64,000 bases of DNA from Streptomyces sp. NBC_01478 (GTDB taxonomy: Bacteria > Actinomycetota > Actinomycetes > Streptomycetales > Streptomycetaceae), in the NCBI RefSeq assembly GCF_036227225.1, contig NZ_CP109444.1, positions 3,825,501 through 3,889,500 on the forward strand, written 5' to 3'. Below the pieces are notes generated by a model that ran no database searches, was not told where the DNA came from, and saw nothing but the letters and a program-made list of their open reading frames with translations. The first letter of the stretch is position 1. Each line of letters begins with the position of its first letter. This document shows, piece after piece, positions 26,638-35,730 of this stretch. Made by a program: the position numbers and the translations under genes.

Positions 26638-27501
26638 TTACTGGCCGGCCAGACCGGTGTGGGCCACGCCCGCCACGATCTGGCGCTGGAAGAAGACGAA
26701 GACGATGATCAGCGGCAGGCCCGCCATGAGGCCGCCGGCCATGAGTTGGGCCCACTGGATGCCGTAGGAGTTCATGACGGTCGCGATGCCGTTCGGCATG
26801 GTCATCAGGTCGGGGTTGTTGGTCACCATGTACGGCCACAGGAAGTTGTTCCACGAGGCGATGAAGGTGAAGATGCCGACCGCGGCGAGCGAGGGGCGGG
26901 ACAGGGGGACGACGATGGTGAAGAAGATCCGCCAGCGGCCGGCGCCGTCGATGAAGGCGGCCTCCTCCAGTTCGCGGGGGATGCCCTGGAAGAACTTGTA
27001 GAGGATGTAGACCATCGCGGCGGGCGCGCACTGCGGCAGGACCATGCCCCAGTAGGTGTCGACCATCCCCATCTGCTGGACGGTGGTGAAGAGGGGGACG
27101 CCGAGGACTGCCGGGGAGACCATCAGGCCCGCCATCACCGTGCCCATCAGGACGGACTTGCCCTTGAACTCGGTGCGGGCGAAACCGTATCCGGCGAGTG
27201 CCGCCACGGTGACCACGATGGCCGTCACCAGGACCGACACCACAAGGGAGTTGACGAACCAGTCCGTGATGTTGCCGGTCTTCCAGAGCGCCTTCCAGGC
27301 CTGGCCCGTCCAGTCCTTCGGCAGCCAGTGCGGCGGGATCTCGGCCGCCTCGGCCTCGGACTTGAGCGAGGTGAACAGGGCCGCGGCGATCGGTGCCACG
27401 AAGAGGGCGGAGACGGCGGCGCCGAGGAGAGTGAGGACGATCTGGCTGGGCGTCCAGGGCCTGCGAGGCTTGCGTACAGGGGTGGTTGTGGCCGCGGTCA
27501 T
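26638..27501 (-). CDS. Carbohydrate ABC transporter permease (MalG/AraQ type)
   Basis: 287 residues with six predicted membrane helices (first: SQIVLTLLGAAVSALFVAPI). The EAA loop that contacts the ATPase reads EAAFIDGAGRWRIFFTIVVP. Sequence and position identify the MalG-like partner of a two-permease sugar importer. Its ATG overlaps the stop of the upstream permease by 4 nt (ATGA). Given flanking GH43/GH51 genes, the substrate is probably arabino-oligosaccharide. Confidence 0.93.
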   Translation of the reverse strand: MTAATTTPVRKPRRPWTPSQIVLTLLGAAVSALFVAPIAAALFTSLKSEAEAAEIPPHWLPKDWTGQAWKALWKTGNITDWFVNSLVVSVLVTAIVVTVAALAGYGFARTEFKGKSVLMGTVMAGLMVSPAVLGVPLFTTVQQMGMVDTYWGMVLPQCAPAAMVYILYKFFQGIPRELEEAAFIDGAGRWRIFFTIVVPLSRPSLAAVGIFTFIASWNNFLWPYMVTNNPDLMTMPNGIATVMNSYGIQWAQLMAGGLMAGLPLIIVFVFFQRQIVAGVAHTGLAGQ

Positions 27502-28436
27502 CGGGTGCCCTCCTCACGGTTGCGCAGCAGCGCCATCCGCGTGAGGGCGACGGCCGCGATGATCACGAAGAAGATGATGGACATCGCGGAGGCGTAGCCC
27601 ACGCGGTAGCTGGTGAAGCCCTGTTCGAGGGTGTACTGGACGAAGGAGCGGGTGCTGAGCTCGGGTCCCGGTCCGAAGTCCATCATCACGACGGCCTGGT
27701 CGAAGAGCTGGAGCGAGGCGAGGGCCTGGAGCGCGATCACCAGGCCGGTGATGTGGCGCAGCATCGGCAGGGTGATGTGGATCGTCCGGTGCCAGGCGTT
27801 GGCGCCGTCGAGCTTGGCGGCCTCGTAGAGGTGGTCGGGAATGCCCTGGAGCGCGGCGAGGTAGAGGAGGAAGCTGAAGCCGACCGTCCACCAGAGGGTC
27901 TCGATGACGATGGCGAGCATCGCGTAGGACTTGTCGGTCAGCCAGGGTGTGGTGAGCCCGAAGGTCTCGTTGAACAGGCCGATCCCCTGGGTGAACAGCC
28001 ACTGCCACATGTTGCCCGCGACCGTCGACGGCAGCAGGAACGGCGCGAAGAAGCACAGCCGCCACAGCCACTTTCCGCGCTCGATGTGGTGCGCGAGCAT
28101 CGCCAGCAGGAAGGCGAGGATCGTGATGCACGGCACGACGAGCAGCGTGAAGTACGCGCTGTGGCCGAGCGCGTCCCACATCGCCCGGTCGTGCAGAGCC
28201 TCGCGGTAGTTGTCGAGGCCGATGAAGTTCGCGCCGTCGCCGGAGATGTTGGCGTCCGTGAGACTGAGGTAGACGCCGCGCAGCAGCGGCCAGACGACGA
28301 ACAGGGTGAAGAGCGCCAGGAACGGGGCGACGAACCAACCCCCGTGCTGGAAGCCCTGGTTGCGGCGGACGGTCGCGGTGGCGGTGGCGGTCCTCGCCCG
28401 CGCCGGTGCGATGACGGTCTCGGCGCTGGTCGTCAT
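27498..28436 (-). CDS. Sugar ABC transporter permease (MalF/AraP type)
   Basis: 312 residues from the ATG at 28436 with AAGGAGG upstream; the frame can be extended but without a site. Six membrane segments are visible (for example WFVAPFLALFTLFVVWPLL) and the EAA loop reads EAAKLDGANAWHRTIHITLP. This is the MalF-like half of the importer. It overlaps the solute-binding protein gene and the second permease by ATGA junctions, so the three are translated together. Confidence 0.93.
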   Translation of the reverse strand: MTTSAETVIAPARARTATATATVRRNQGFQHGGWFVAPFLALFTLFVVWPLLRGVYLSLTDANISGDGANFIGLDNYREALHDRAMWDALGHSAYFTLLVVPCITILAFLLAMLAHHIERGKWLWRLCFFAPFLLPSTVAGNMWQWLFTQGIGLFNETFGLTTPWLTDKSYAMLAIVIETLWWTVGFSFLLYLAALQGIPDHLYEAAKLDGANAWHRTIHITLPMLRHITGLVIALQALASLQLFDQAVVMMDFGPGPELSTRSFVQYTLEQGFTSYRVGYASAMSIIFFVIIAAVALTRMALLRNREEGTR

Positions 28437-29782
28437 GCGGCTGCACCTCCTTGCGCGGCGGTCCTGCCGTCCATCGGGTTCTTCGAGGCGAGGAGCTTGG
28501 TGAGATGGCTCTTCATCGTCCGCGCGACGGCGGCCGGCTTGGCGGAGCCCGTCGTCGAGGAGACCACGAGGGGGCCGAGGTCCTGCGCGAGGACTCCGGT
28601 GGAGCCCGCGAACCACACCTTCGGCTCGGTGGCCTGGTGGTTCATCGCGGAGACGTACTCGTTCTGCGGAGTGAGCTTCTTGTACGCGGCCGTGGACAGC
28701 GTCGGCGTGTACGCGGGGATGTGGCCGCCGGCGGCCCACTGCAGGGCGTGCGTGACGACGTACGCGGCCAGTTCGTGCGCCGCCTCGTTGGTGGCACCGC
28801 CGCGGCCCGCCTGGTGCGGCAGGACGAAGGAGTGCGACTCGGCGTGCGTGGCCTGCCTGCCGAAGACGGGCGGCAGCGGAGTCGCGCCGTAGTCCAGCTT
28901 CGCCCCGGAGAAGACCGGCACCGACCAGTTGCCCTCCCAGGTGAAGGGGGCGCCGTTGATGAACTGCTCACCGGTCGGCGCGCCCGGGATGACGTAGCCG
29001 TCGGTGACGTGCCTGCGGAAGAACTCCAGGACCTGGGTCGCCTTGTCCACGTCGAAGAGGACCTCGGTGTCGCCGTCGTTGAACCACGTGCCGCCGAGCT
29101 GGGTGTAGAAGGCGACGAAGAACCACCACTGGAAGTTCTGGTCGTTGGTCCACAGGCCGATGGTCTGCAGGCCCTTCTTCTGGACCGCCTTGGCCTTCTT
29201 CAGGACGTCGAACCACTCGTCGGTGGAGGTGACTTGGATCATCCGGCCGTCGTCGCCGAGCAGGTCCGCCTTCCTCAGCACGTCCTTGCGGTAGAAGCAG
29301 AGCTGTACGTGGATGTCGAGCGGCAGGGCGTACAACTTGCCGTCGATGACACCGCGGTTCCACAGCGCCGGGTTGTAATCGGCCTTGCGTACGCCGTACT
29401 TGGCGAGGAGGTCCTCGTCCCACGGGTCGAGGAGCCGGCCCGGCGAGAAGCCCGCGACCCGGCCCATGTGCATGACCCCCAGCTCCGGTGCGTGGTTGCC
29501 CGCGGCGGCCATGGCGAGTTTGGTGTAGAAGGGGTTGCCCCACTGGAGGGTGGAGTCCTTCACGTCGATGTCGGGGTGTTCTTCACGGAAGGCGTCCAGC
29601 ATCGCGATCATGTTGGCGCCGTCGCCGCCGCTGAAGAGGTTCCAGTAGCGCACCCGGGTGTCCGCACCGGAGGCGAGTGCGTCGGCGCCGGTGCCGAGGG
29701 CCGCGAAGCCGAAGCTGCCCGCGACCGCGAGGCCGCCCGCGGCGGCCAGTAGGTGCCTGCGATTCAGGCCAGGTCGTCCCAT
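28433..29782 (-). CDS. Extracellular solute-binding protein for the sugar importer
   Basis: 449 residues from the ATG at 29782. The leader (MGRPGLNRRHLLAAAGGLAV) is Arg-Arg and followed by a long hydrophobic stretch, suggesting Tat export; no lipobox Cys is obvious, which is unusual for a Gram-positive binding protein. The mature part has the family 1 solute-binding pattern (RVRYWNLFSGGDGANMIAML, LYALPLDIHVQLCFYRKDVL, FINGAPFTWEGNWSVPV). It is the first gene of the arabinan-utilisation operon and lies downstream of a LacI-type palindrome. No ABC ATPase is encoded nearby. Confidence 0.9.
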   Translation of the reverse strand: MGRPGLNRRHLLAAAGGLAVAGSFGFAALGTGADALASGADTRVRYWNLFSGGDGANMIAMLDAFREEHPDIDVKDSTLQWGNPFYTKLAMAAAGNHAPELGVMHMGRVAGFSPGRLLDPWDEDLLAKYGVRKADYNPALWNRGVIDGKLYALPLDIHVQLCFYRKDVLRKADLLGDDGRMIQVTSTDEWFDVLKKAKAVQKKGLQTIGLWTNDQNFQWWFFVAFYTQLGGTWFNDGDTEVLFDVDKATQVLEFFRRHVTDGYVIPGAPTGEQFINGAPFTWEGNWSVPVFSGAKLDYGATPLPPVFGRQATHAESHSFVLPHQAGRGGATNEAAHELAAYVVTHALQWAAGGHIPAYTPTLSTAAYKKLTPQNEYVSAMNHQATEPKVWFAGSTGVLAQDLGPLVVSSTTGSAKPAAVARTMKSHLTKLLASKNPMDGRTAAQGGAAA

Positions 29783-29833
29783 TCCCTGCCCTTGCTGTCG
29801 AAGTCCAGTGATGCTCGGCGATACTCCTCGGTG

Positions 29834-29847
29834 TTCGATATATCGAA
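29834..29847. promoter_or_regulatory. 14-bp perfect palindrome upstream of the arabinan operon
   Basis: TTCGATATATCGAA lies 52 nt before the solute-binding protein start, in AT-rich DNA that probably includes the promoter. It is a candidate operator. Confidence 0.5.
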
Positions 29848-29881
29848 TGATGCTCGTAGCTTCGAACGGGACCGTAAAATC

Positions 29882-29891
29882 GAAGCGCTTC
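29882..29891. promoter_or_regulatory. LacI-type operator half-sites upstream of the arabinan operon
   Basis: GAAGCGCTTC is a perfect 10-bp palindrome with a central CG of the kind bound by LacI/GalR-family repressors in Streptomyces sugar operons. It is 48 bp from the second palindrome. No LacI-family gene is in the window. Confidence 0.6.
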
Positions 29892-30060
29892 CGCGTCAAT
29901 GGGTTGAGCAGAGTGCACGGTTCATTCTCGGGGGCGATTTCCGGACACAGCGGTCGTTCCCGGTCCCACAACGGCCACCGGACGACATGACGTTGGCAGT
30001 TGTGGGCGCGTAACCTCGGACCGGCTGTGCAGCGGACGGCGGGAAGGGGGAGCGTACGAC

Positions 30061-31311
30061 GTGGTGACGACCTTCCTCGGCGAGCTGTACACGTCCTTCG
30101 TGTGGATCCCCACCGCGGTCCTGGCCGTCGCCCTCGCGCTGAAGCTGCCTGCGGTCATCCGGCTGTGGGGGGACCCGCTGCTGCGGGCGGCCGGCGGGCT
30201 GCTGCTGCTCGCCTGCGCGCTCTTCGTGTTCGTGACGCCGCCGGTCATCGGCTGGACCAACCGGGTCACCGGCGTGCCCAACTTCTCGGCGCCGTGGGTG
30301 TATTCGCTGCTCACGGCGTTCAGCGGGGCCGGGTTACTGCTCATCGTCGCCTGGCGCGACGGTCTGTCCGACGGCTCGAACGCGACCCGGCGTGCCAGAC
30401 GCCGGGTCATCGCCGTCTACTCGGGCGTGATCGTGGCTCTGTGGGTGCTGTTCGCCCTCGCCGACGTGCCCGTGGAGCGGGTGCGGGACCTGGACACGTA
30501 CTACGCGAACACGCCATTCATGCGCGAGGAGATCCTGCTCTATCTGCTCGCGCACACCGTGGCCTCACTGATCACCGTGCGGCTCATCCGGAACTGGGTG
30601 CGCGCGGACGGGCTGCACGGCTGGCTGCGCTGGGGACTGAGGTTCCTGGGCGCCGGCTACGCGCTGGGCCTCGTCTACGATCTCGCCAAACTCACGGCGG
30701 TGACGGCCCGTTGGACGGGGCACGACCTCGACGCGCTCAGCACGGACGTCGCGCCGTGCGCGGCCTGCCTCGCCGCCGTCCTGACGGCCGTCGGTTTCAT
30801 CCTGCCGCACACCGGCCAGTATCTGCACGGCCGTCTGCGCGTCCGTCTCGCCCACCACCAACTCCGGCCGCTGTACCTCCTGATGCGCAGCGTCGACGGC
30901 GACGGCGTCCCCTTCGTGCTGTGCGCCACCCCCGAACTGCGCCTGATCCGGCGGGAGACGTACATCCGCGACGTCCTCCTCCCCCTCGCCCGCCACCTCG
31001 ACGAGGACCTCCGCACCCGCGCCCACCGCGCCGCGCTCCGGCTCGACTGCGCACCGGCCTGCGCGAAGGCCCTCGCCGCGGCGGTGGCGATCCTGGACGC
31101 CGTCGACTCCGCCGGCCTCCCCGCGCGCCACGGGACCAGGACCGGCCATCCCGACACCGCCGACCTCCTCCAGGAGATCGGCCCCGTCTCCCGGGCCCTG
31201 CGCCACCACGACACGATCGCCGCGGTACGCGCGATGGTGCGGGGCGGGGGCACGGGGGCCGGTGCGGCGGAGCGGGCCGGTACCGCCCGTGCCAACCCGG
31301 CGGGTGGCTGA
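30061..31311 (+). CDS. MAB_1171c-family seven-helix membrane protein, paralogue 1, with TTA codon
   Basis: 416 residues from a GTG preceded by GGGGGAG. Seven hydrophobic segments fill residues ~10-265 (for example LLLLACALFVFVTPPVIGW, VYSGVIVALWVLFALADVP). The conserved motif LDTYYANTPFMREEI lies between helices 4 and 5. The C-terminal ~150 residues are soluble and probably cytoplasmic (RLIRRETYIRDVLLPLARHL). The family is labelled a putative transporter on weak grounds. The TTA at 30334-30336 makes translation depend on the bldA tRNA. It heads a compact cluster with two paralogues, a metallopeptidase-like protein and a flavoprotein. Confidence 0.85.
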   Translation: MVTTFLGELYTSFVWIPTAVLAVALALKLPAVIRLWGDPLLRAAGGLLLLACALFVFVTPPVIGWTNRVTGVPNFSAPWVYSLLTAFSGAGLLLIVAWRDGLSDGSNATRRARRRVIAVYSGVIVALWVLFALADVPVERVRDLDTYYANTPFMREEILLYLLAHTVASLITVRLIRNWVRADGLHGWLRWGLRFLGAGYALGLVYDLAKLTAVTARWTGHDLDALSTDVAPCAACLAAVLTAVGFILPHTGQYLHGRLRVRLAHHQLRPLYLLMRSVDGDGVPFVLCATPELRLIRRETYIRDVLLPLARHLDEDLRTRAHRAALRLDCAPACAKALAAAVAILDAVDSAGLPARHGTRTGHPDTADLLQEIGPVSRALRHHDTIAAVRAMVRGGGTGAGAAERAGTARANPAGG

Positions 31312-31319
31312 GTCTGCGC

Positions 31320-31886
31320 ATGTCCTGGCATATTGCAGCGGTGCGCACGAAGAAGGAGATGCGCCGGTTCGCCGGTGCCCTCATCGACCCCCTGCGCGTC
31401 CCGGTCCCGGCCGACCCCGAGGCCCTGTTCGACGCGCTGGTCGACTCCGTCACGCGCTGGCGGGGGCGTGAAGTCGTCGTGCGCCGCGAGGTGTTCCCGC
31501 CGCACACCGCCAGCGGGCTGTGGCTGGAGGGCGACACCTACGACGTCATCGTCATCGACAAACGGGCCGCCGCCTGGCACCAGATCGTGATCTTCTGCCA
31601 CGAGGTGTGGCACATGCACCAGCGGACCGCCGACCCCGCCCCCACGTCCGGCCCGGCCGCCGACGGCAGCCCCCGGCCCGTCGCCGCCCGCACCGACTTC
31701 AGCCTCGCCGACGAACAAGAGGCGGACAGATTCGGCATGTTGATGAGCGGACGGCTGCGGCCCTGGCTGGAGGCCGCGGCGGCGGCGGACTCCGCGCACG
31801 ACCCCGCCGTAGCGGACGACGGTACGCAGGCCGGGCTCGCCGGGCGTATCGGCGCCGCCCTCAACTATCGCGGGACGAGAAAATGA
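31320..31886 (+). CDS. HExxH metallopeptidase-like protein (ImmA/IrrE-type 'toxin component' family)
   Basis: 188 residues from the ATG at 31320, 8 nt after the previous stop; a GTG at 31341 is possible. The core has the zinc-peptidase motif HEVWHMH with downstream DEQEADRFGMLMSGR, giving the two His, the catalytic Glu and a third Glu ligand in the arrangement of ImmA/IrrE gluzincins. In databases similar proteins are called toxin components of toxin-antitoxin systems, but this gene has no adjacent helix-turn-helix antitoxin. The stop overlaps the start of the second MAB_1171c paralogue (ATGA). ImmA-type proteases cleave repressors, so a regulated proteolysis role for this cluster is possible. 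Confidence 0.8.
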   Translation: MSWHIAAVRTKKEMRRFAGALIDPLRVPVPADPEALFDALVDSVTRWRGREVVVRREVFPPHTASGLWLEGDTYDVIVIDKRAAAWHQIVIFCHEVWHMHQRTADPAPTSGPAADGSPRPVAARTDFSLADEQEADRFGMLMSGRLRPWLEAAAAADSAHDPAVADDGTQAGLAGRIGAALNYRGTRK

Positions 31887-33088
31887 GCGGCCTGATCAAC
31901 TACCTCAGTGCCGGCCTGCTGTGGCTGGGCATGCTCGTGAAGGCCCCGGATCTCATGCGCCACTGGCGCGACCCCTATCTCCGGGTCATCTGTGTGCTCC
32001 TGGGCCTGGCCGGGGCCTGCTTCTTCCTCGGGGCGCCGCCCACCGTCGGCGCGATCAACCACTTCAGCGGCGTCACCAACCTCGCCGCCCCGCTGACGTA
32101 CGCGTCGATCACCGCGTACAGCGCCTCCTCCCAGGTCCTGATCGTCTACTGGCGGGGCGGACCGCACGTCCACCGCACCGCCCGCCGCTGGATCGTGGCG
32201 TACGCCCTCGTCCTCGTCGGCATCGCCGTGATGTTCGCGCTCGGCCACACCCCCGTGGAGCGCCGCACCGACCTGGACACCTACTACGCGAGGACACCGT
32301 TCATCACCGAGATGATCGTGCTGTACCTCTCCGGGCACCTCGCCGCCGTCAGTGTCACCACGGTGTCGGCGCTGCGCTGGGCCCGGCAGGTGCGCGGCTG
32401 GCTGCGCGCCGGGCTGATCACGCTGGGCGTCGGCTCGCTGTGCGGCGCCGGGTACAGCCTGACCAAGTTCGCGGCGGTGATCGCCAGTTGGTGCGGACGC
32501 GACTGGACGAAGCTCGGCACGACGGTCTCGCCGGCCGCCGCCGGACTGGGCGCGGTCCTGATCGTCATCGGGGTGCTGATCCCGCTGGGCGGCCCCCGGC
32601 TGACCCAGTGGTGGCAGGCGAGACGGACGTACGCCCGGCTCGAACCGCTGGAACACGAACTGCACGAACTCCTCACCCGCCGTGCGCTACGGCTGCCCCG
32701 GCCGCGCTGGTCCTCCCCCGCGACCCGGCTGGTGTGGCGGCAGACCAGCATCCACAACGCGCTCGGCCACCTCGACGCGTTCTTCGACCGGGCCCTGTAC
32801 GAACGGACCCTGGAGGCCGCGGCACGCACGACCGGCGACCCGGAGCAGGCCGAGGCGACCGCGTGGGCGGCGGTCGTCGCCGCGGCCGTGGCCGAAGAAC
32901 GCGGCCGTGACACCGACGAGGAGCACGGCGGCCCGCGCCTCGCGCCCGCCGACGAACCGGGCAGGCTCCCCGACCGGGCCCCCGGCACCGCCCTCCTCCC
33001 GCACATCGCGGACGCGCTGACCCGGTCCCCGCTCGTCGCCGCCGCCCGGGTCCGCACCGGCACGACGGAAGGGAGCGCACGGGCATGA
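31883..33088 (+). CDS. MAB_1171c-family seven-helix membrane protein, paralogue 2
   Basis: 401 residues. It has the same layout as the proteins at 30061 and 33085: seven hydrophobic segments, the motif LDTYYARTPFITEM after helix 4, a conserved LTKFAAVIASWCGRDW before helix 7, and a cytoplasmic C-terminal domain with RLVWRQTSIHNALGHLDAFF. The ATG overlaps the metallopeptidase-like gene by 4 nt, and its stop overlaps paralogue 3 in the same way, so the stoichiometry may be coordinated. Function unknown. Confidence 0.85.
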   Translation: MSGLINYLSAGLLWLGMLVKAPDLMRHWRDPYLRVICVLLGLAGACFFLGAPPTVGAINHFSGVTNLAAPLTYASITAYSASSQVLIVYWRGGPHVHRTARRWIVAYALVLVGIAVMFALGHTPVERRTDLDTYYARTPFITEMIVLYLSGHLAAVSVTTVSALRWARQVRGWLRAGLITLGVGSLCGAGYSLTKFAAVIASWCGRDWTKLGTTVSPAAAGLGAVLIVIGVLIPLGGPRLTQWWQARRTYARLEPLEHELHELLTRRALRLPRPRWSSPATRLVWRQTSIHNALGHLDAFFDRALYERTLEAAARTTGDPEQAEATAWAAVVAAAVAEERGRDTDEEHGGPRLAPADEPGRLPDRAPGTALLPHIADALTRSPLVAAARVRTGTTEGSARA

Positions 33089-34260
33089 GCCTCATGGTGT
33101 ACCTCGCCGCCGCCGTCTTCGGCCTGTCCTGCACCGCCCTGCTGGCCCGGCCCTCCACCGCCCCGCGCGACCCGCTGACCGTGTCCACCTGCGCGGCGAT
33201 CGTCCTCGGCTCCCTGGGCCTCGTCTGCGCGGCACCGCCGACCCTGAGCGCGGTCAACGGCCTGACCGGCATCCCGAACTTCGGCGCCCCCCTCACCTAC
33301 GGCATGATCTCCGCGTACAGCTGCTCCCTGCTGATCCTGCTGTTCCAGTGGCGGGGCGGCTCCCCGGCCCGGGTCCGCCGCATGGTGCTGCGCGGCATGG
33401 CCGCCTACAGCGCGCTGATCGTCGCCATCGTCGTGCTGTTCGCGCTGGCCGACCCGAACACCGAGCGGCTCACCGACCTCGACACGTACTACGCCAACAC
33501 GCCCTACATGCGCGAGATGATCGTGCTCTATCTGCTCGGGCACAGCGCGGCCACCCTCGCGATGTGCGCCGTGTGCGTCTCCTGGGCCCGGGAGGTCACC
33601 GGCCTGCTGCGGACCGGGCTGCAACTGATCCTGGTCGGCACCCTGTTGGACGTGGTCGGCTTCCAGCTCACCAAGTACACGGCGGTGGTGGCCCGTTGGA
33701 CCGGTCACGACCTCGACTTCCTCTCCACCGGTGTCGCCCCGCGGATGGCCTCGCTGGCCGCCCTGACCTGTTCCGCGGGCTTCGCCCTGCCGAGGCTGCT
33801 GCCCACGGCCCGCGCGCACTGGCGCTACCTCGACGACCTGCGCGGTCTTGGCCCGTTGTGGTCGGAGGTCCGCTTCGCGTCCATCGCGCCGAAGCCGCCC
33901 AGCGCGCTCTGGCAGCTCCCCCGGATGCGGCTGCACTGGCGTGAAGTGTCCATCCACGACGGCCTGTTGGCCCTCGCCCCGTACTTCGACGACCGACTGC
34001 GCGAACGCACCCGTGAGGCCGCCCTGCACAAGGGCCGCTCCGCGCACGAGGCCCGGGTGGTCGCCGAGGCGGCGATGGTGGCCGACGCCGCCCGCCGCGC
34101 CGCCGCCCGCGAGGCACCCTTCGACACCCCGAGCACCTACCGGCTCTACGCCACGGAGGTCTCCGACACCTGCGGGCTGGTCGAGTTGGCGCGGGCGCTG
34201 GCCCGGTCACGGCTCGCCACGGCCGTACCGCACGGTACGGTGAAGGCCACCCCCCGTTGA
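33085..34260 (+). CDS. MAB_1171c-family seven-helix membrane protein, paralogue 3
   Basis: 391 residues. Seven hydrophobic segments, the motif LDTYYANTPYMREMIVLYL, a pre-helix-7 segment LTKYTAVVARWTGHDLDFLS nearly identical in kind to that of paralogue 1, and a C-terminal domain with LHWREVSIHDGLLALAPYFD. The shared C-terminal signature of the three is R-x-x-x-I-x-D/N-x-L-x-x-L. Coupled to paralogue 2 by ATGA. The flavin monooxygenase follows 64 nt later. Confidence 0.85.
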   Translation: MSLMVYLAAAVFGLSCTALLARPSTAPRDPLTVSTCAAIVLGSLGLVCAAPPTLSAVNGLTGIPNFGAPLTYGMISAYSCSLLILLFQWRGGSPARVRRMVLRGMAAYSALIVAIVVLFALADPNTERLTDLDTYYANTPYMREMIVLYLLGHSAATLAMCAVCVSWAREVTGLLRTGLQLILVGTLLDVVGFQLTKYTAVVARWTGHDLDFLSTGVAPRMASLAALTCSAGFALPRLLPTARAHWRYLDDLRGLGPLWSEVRFASIAPKPPSALWQLPRMRLHWREVSIHDGLLALAPYFDDRLRERTREAALHKGRSAHEARVVAEAAMVADAARRAAAREAPFDTPSTYRLYATEVSDTCGLVELARALARSRLATAVPHGTVKATPR

Positions 34261-34324
34261 ACAGGCCCCTGTTGACCCCTGCCTGGCCCAACACCCCCGA
34301 TTCCCGGCCGACTTGAGGAGCCCC

Positions 34325-35722
34325 ATGTCGCGCAGAGCTGTCGTCGTCGGTGCCGGACTGGCCGGCGTACTGGCCGCGGCCGCCTTGTCCGTGCACGCGG
34401 ACGAGGTGATCGTGCTGGACCGGGACGAACTGCCCGACGGACCGGAGCACCGCAAGGGTCTCCCGCAGGGACGCCACGCCCATCTGCTGATGTCCGGCGG
34501 CCTGGCCGCGATGGAGGATCTCGTCCCCGGCGAGAGTGTGCGCGGCCGGCTGCTGGACGCGGGCGCCCACGAGATATCCCTCAACTCGGGCATGCTGGCG
34601 CTGACCCCGGAGGGCTGGCTGCGCCGCTGGCGGCACCCGGGCCCGCGCATGCTCACCTGCAGCCGCGCCCTGCTGGACTGGGTGGTGCGCGAGGCGGTCC
34701 TGGCCGGCACGAAGACCGAGATCCGCAGGGCGCAGGCCCTGGAACTCCTCGGCGACGCCCGCGCCGTCACCGGCGTCCGCATCTCGACCGACGCCGGAGA
34801 GACGGACCTCGAGGCCGACTTCGTGGTGGACGCGAGCGGCCGCGGCTCCCGCATCGTGCACTGGCTGGAGACGCTGGGGGTGACCGGCATCGAGGAGCGA
34901 ACGGTCGACTCCGGCCTGGTCAACGCGACCCGTATCTACCGCCGCCCCGAGGGCGCCGAGCACTTCCCCCTCACGATCCTCCAGGCGAACCCGTACGAGT
35001 CCCGGCCCGGCCGCGCCGGAATGGTCCTGCCCATCGAGGGCGACCGCTGGATGGTCAGCCTCGCCGGCACCCGCGGTGCCGAACCGCCCGCCGACCCGGA
35101 CGGCTTCCGCCAGTACATGCGCGACCTGCCGGACCCGATCCTCGCCCGCCTGATCTCCGGCGCCGAACCCCTCACCGACGTACACACCAGCCACAGCACG
35201 CAGAACGCCCGCCGCTACCTGGAAAAGGTCCGGGACTGGCCCGAGGGCCTGGTGGTCCTCGGCGACGCCCTGGCCACCTTCAACCCGGCCTACGGACAAG
35301 GCATGTCGGTGGCGGCACTGGGCGCCAAGATCCTCTCCCGCGAACTGGACGAAGAGGGCTTCACCGCCCCCGCCCTCGCCACCAAGGTCCAGCACGGAGT
35401 GGCCGCCCCGGTGGAGGGCGCCTGGGCCATGGCGGTGGGCCAGGACATCTGGTACCCCGCGACAAAGGGCCCCGCCCCCACGACCGCCGACCGCCTGATC
35501 ACCCGCTACTCCCGCCGCCTCCTGAAGGCGGCAACGGGTTCCTACCCCGCGGCGGCAGCCTTGGCGACGGTGACCAGCATGGAGGCCGACGCATCAACCC
35601 TGATGCACCCCGGCACCCTACTGGCAGCCCTCAACGGCCCACTCCTGCCCCCGCTTTCGGGCCCACCACTGACTCCGGCGGAGCGAGAAACACTGGAGGC
35701 CCTGGACAGCGCAGGGGACTGA
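34325..35722 (+). CDS. FAD-dependent monooxygenase/oxidoreductase linked to the MAB_1171c cluster
   Basis: 465 residues from the ATG at 34325, after GAGGAG. It has the N-terminal FAD motif VVVGAGLAGVLAAAALSV, the GRHAHLLMSGGLAAME segment typical of this group (compare QGRQLHVLL in geranylgeranyl-reductase-like and squalene-epoxidase-like flavoproteins), DASGRGSRI, and a second FAD motif LVVLGDALATFNPAYGQGMS. The family oxidises hydrophobic or lipid-like substrates; none can be named here. It follows the three membrane paralogues and may form the last gene of that cluster. A dispersed repeat begins 9 nt after its stop. Confidence 0.82.
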   Translation: MSRRAVVVGAGLAGVLAAAALSVHADEVIVLDRDELPDGPEHRKGLPQGRHAHLLMSGGLAAMEDLVPGESVRGRLLDAGAHEISLNSGMLALTPEGWLRRWRHPGPRMLTCSRALLDWVVREAVLAGTKTEIRRAQALELLGDARAVTGVRISTDAGETDLEADFVVDASGRGSRIVHWLETLGVTGIEERTVDSGLVNATRIYRRPEGAEHFPLTILQANPYESRPGRAGMVLPIEGDRWMVSLAGTRGAEPPADPDGFRQYMRDLPDPILARLISGAEPLTDVHTSHSTQNARRYLEKVRDWPEGLVVLGDALATFNPAYGQGMSVAALGAKILSRELDEEGFTAPALATKVQHGVAAPVEGAWAMAVGQDIWYPATKGPAPTTADRLITRYSRRLLKAATGSYPAAAALATVTSMEADASTLMHPGTLLAALNGPLLPPLSGPPLTPAERETLEALDSAGD

Positions 35723-35730
35723 AGTTCCAT

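Noticed and set aside
31333..31590. Alternative plus-strand frame inside the metallopeptidase-like gene
   Set aside because: Arg/Pro/Ser-rich shadow; the HExxH frame is coupled to its neighbours by ATGA.
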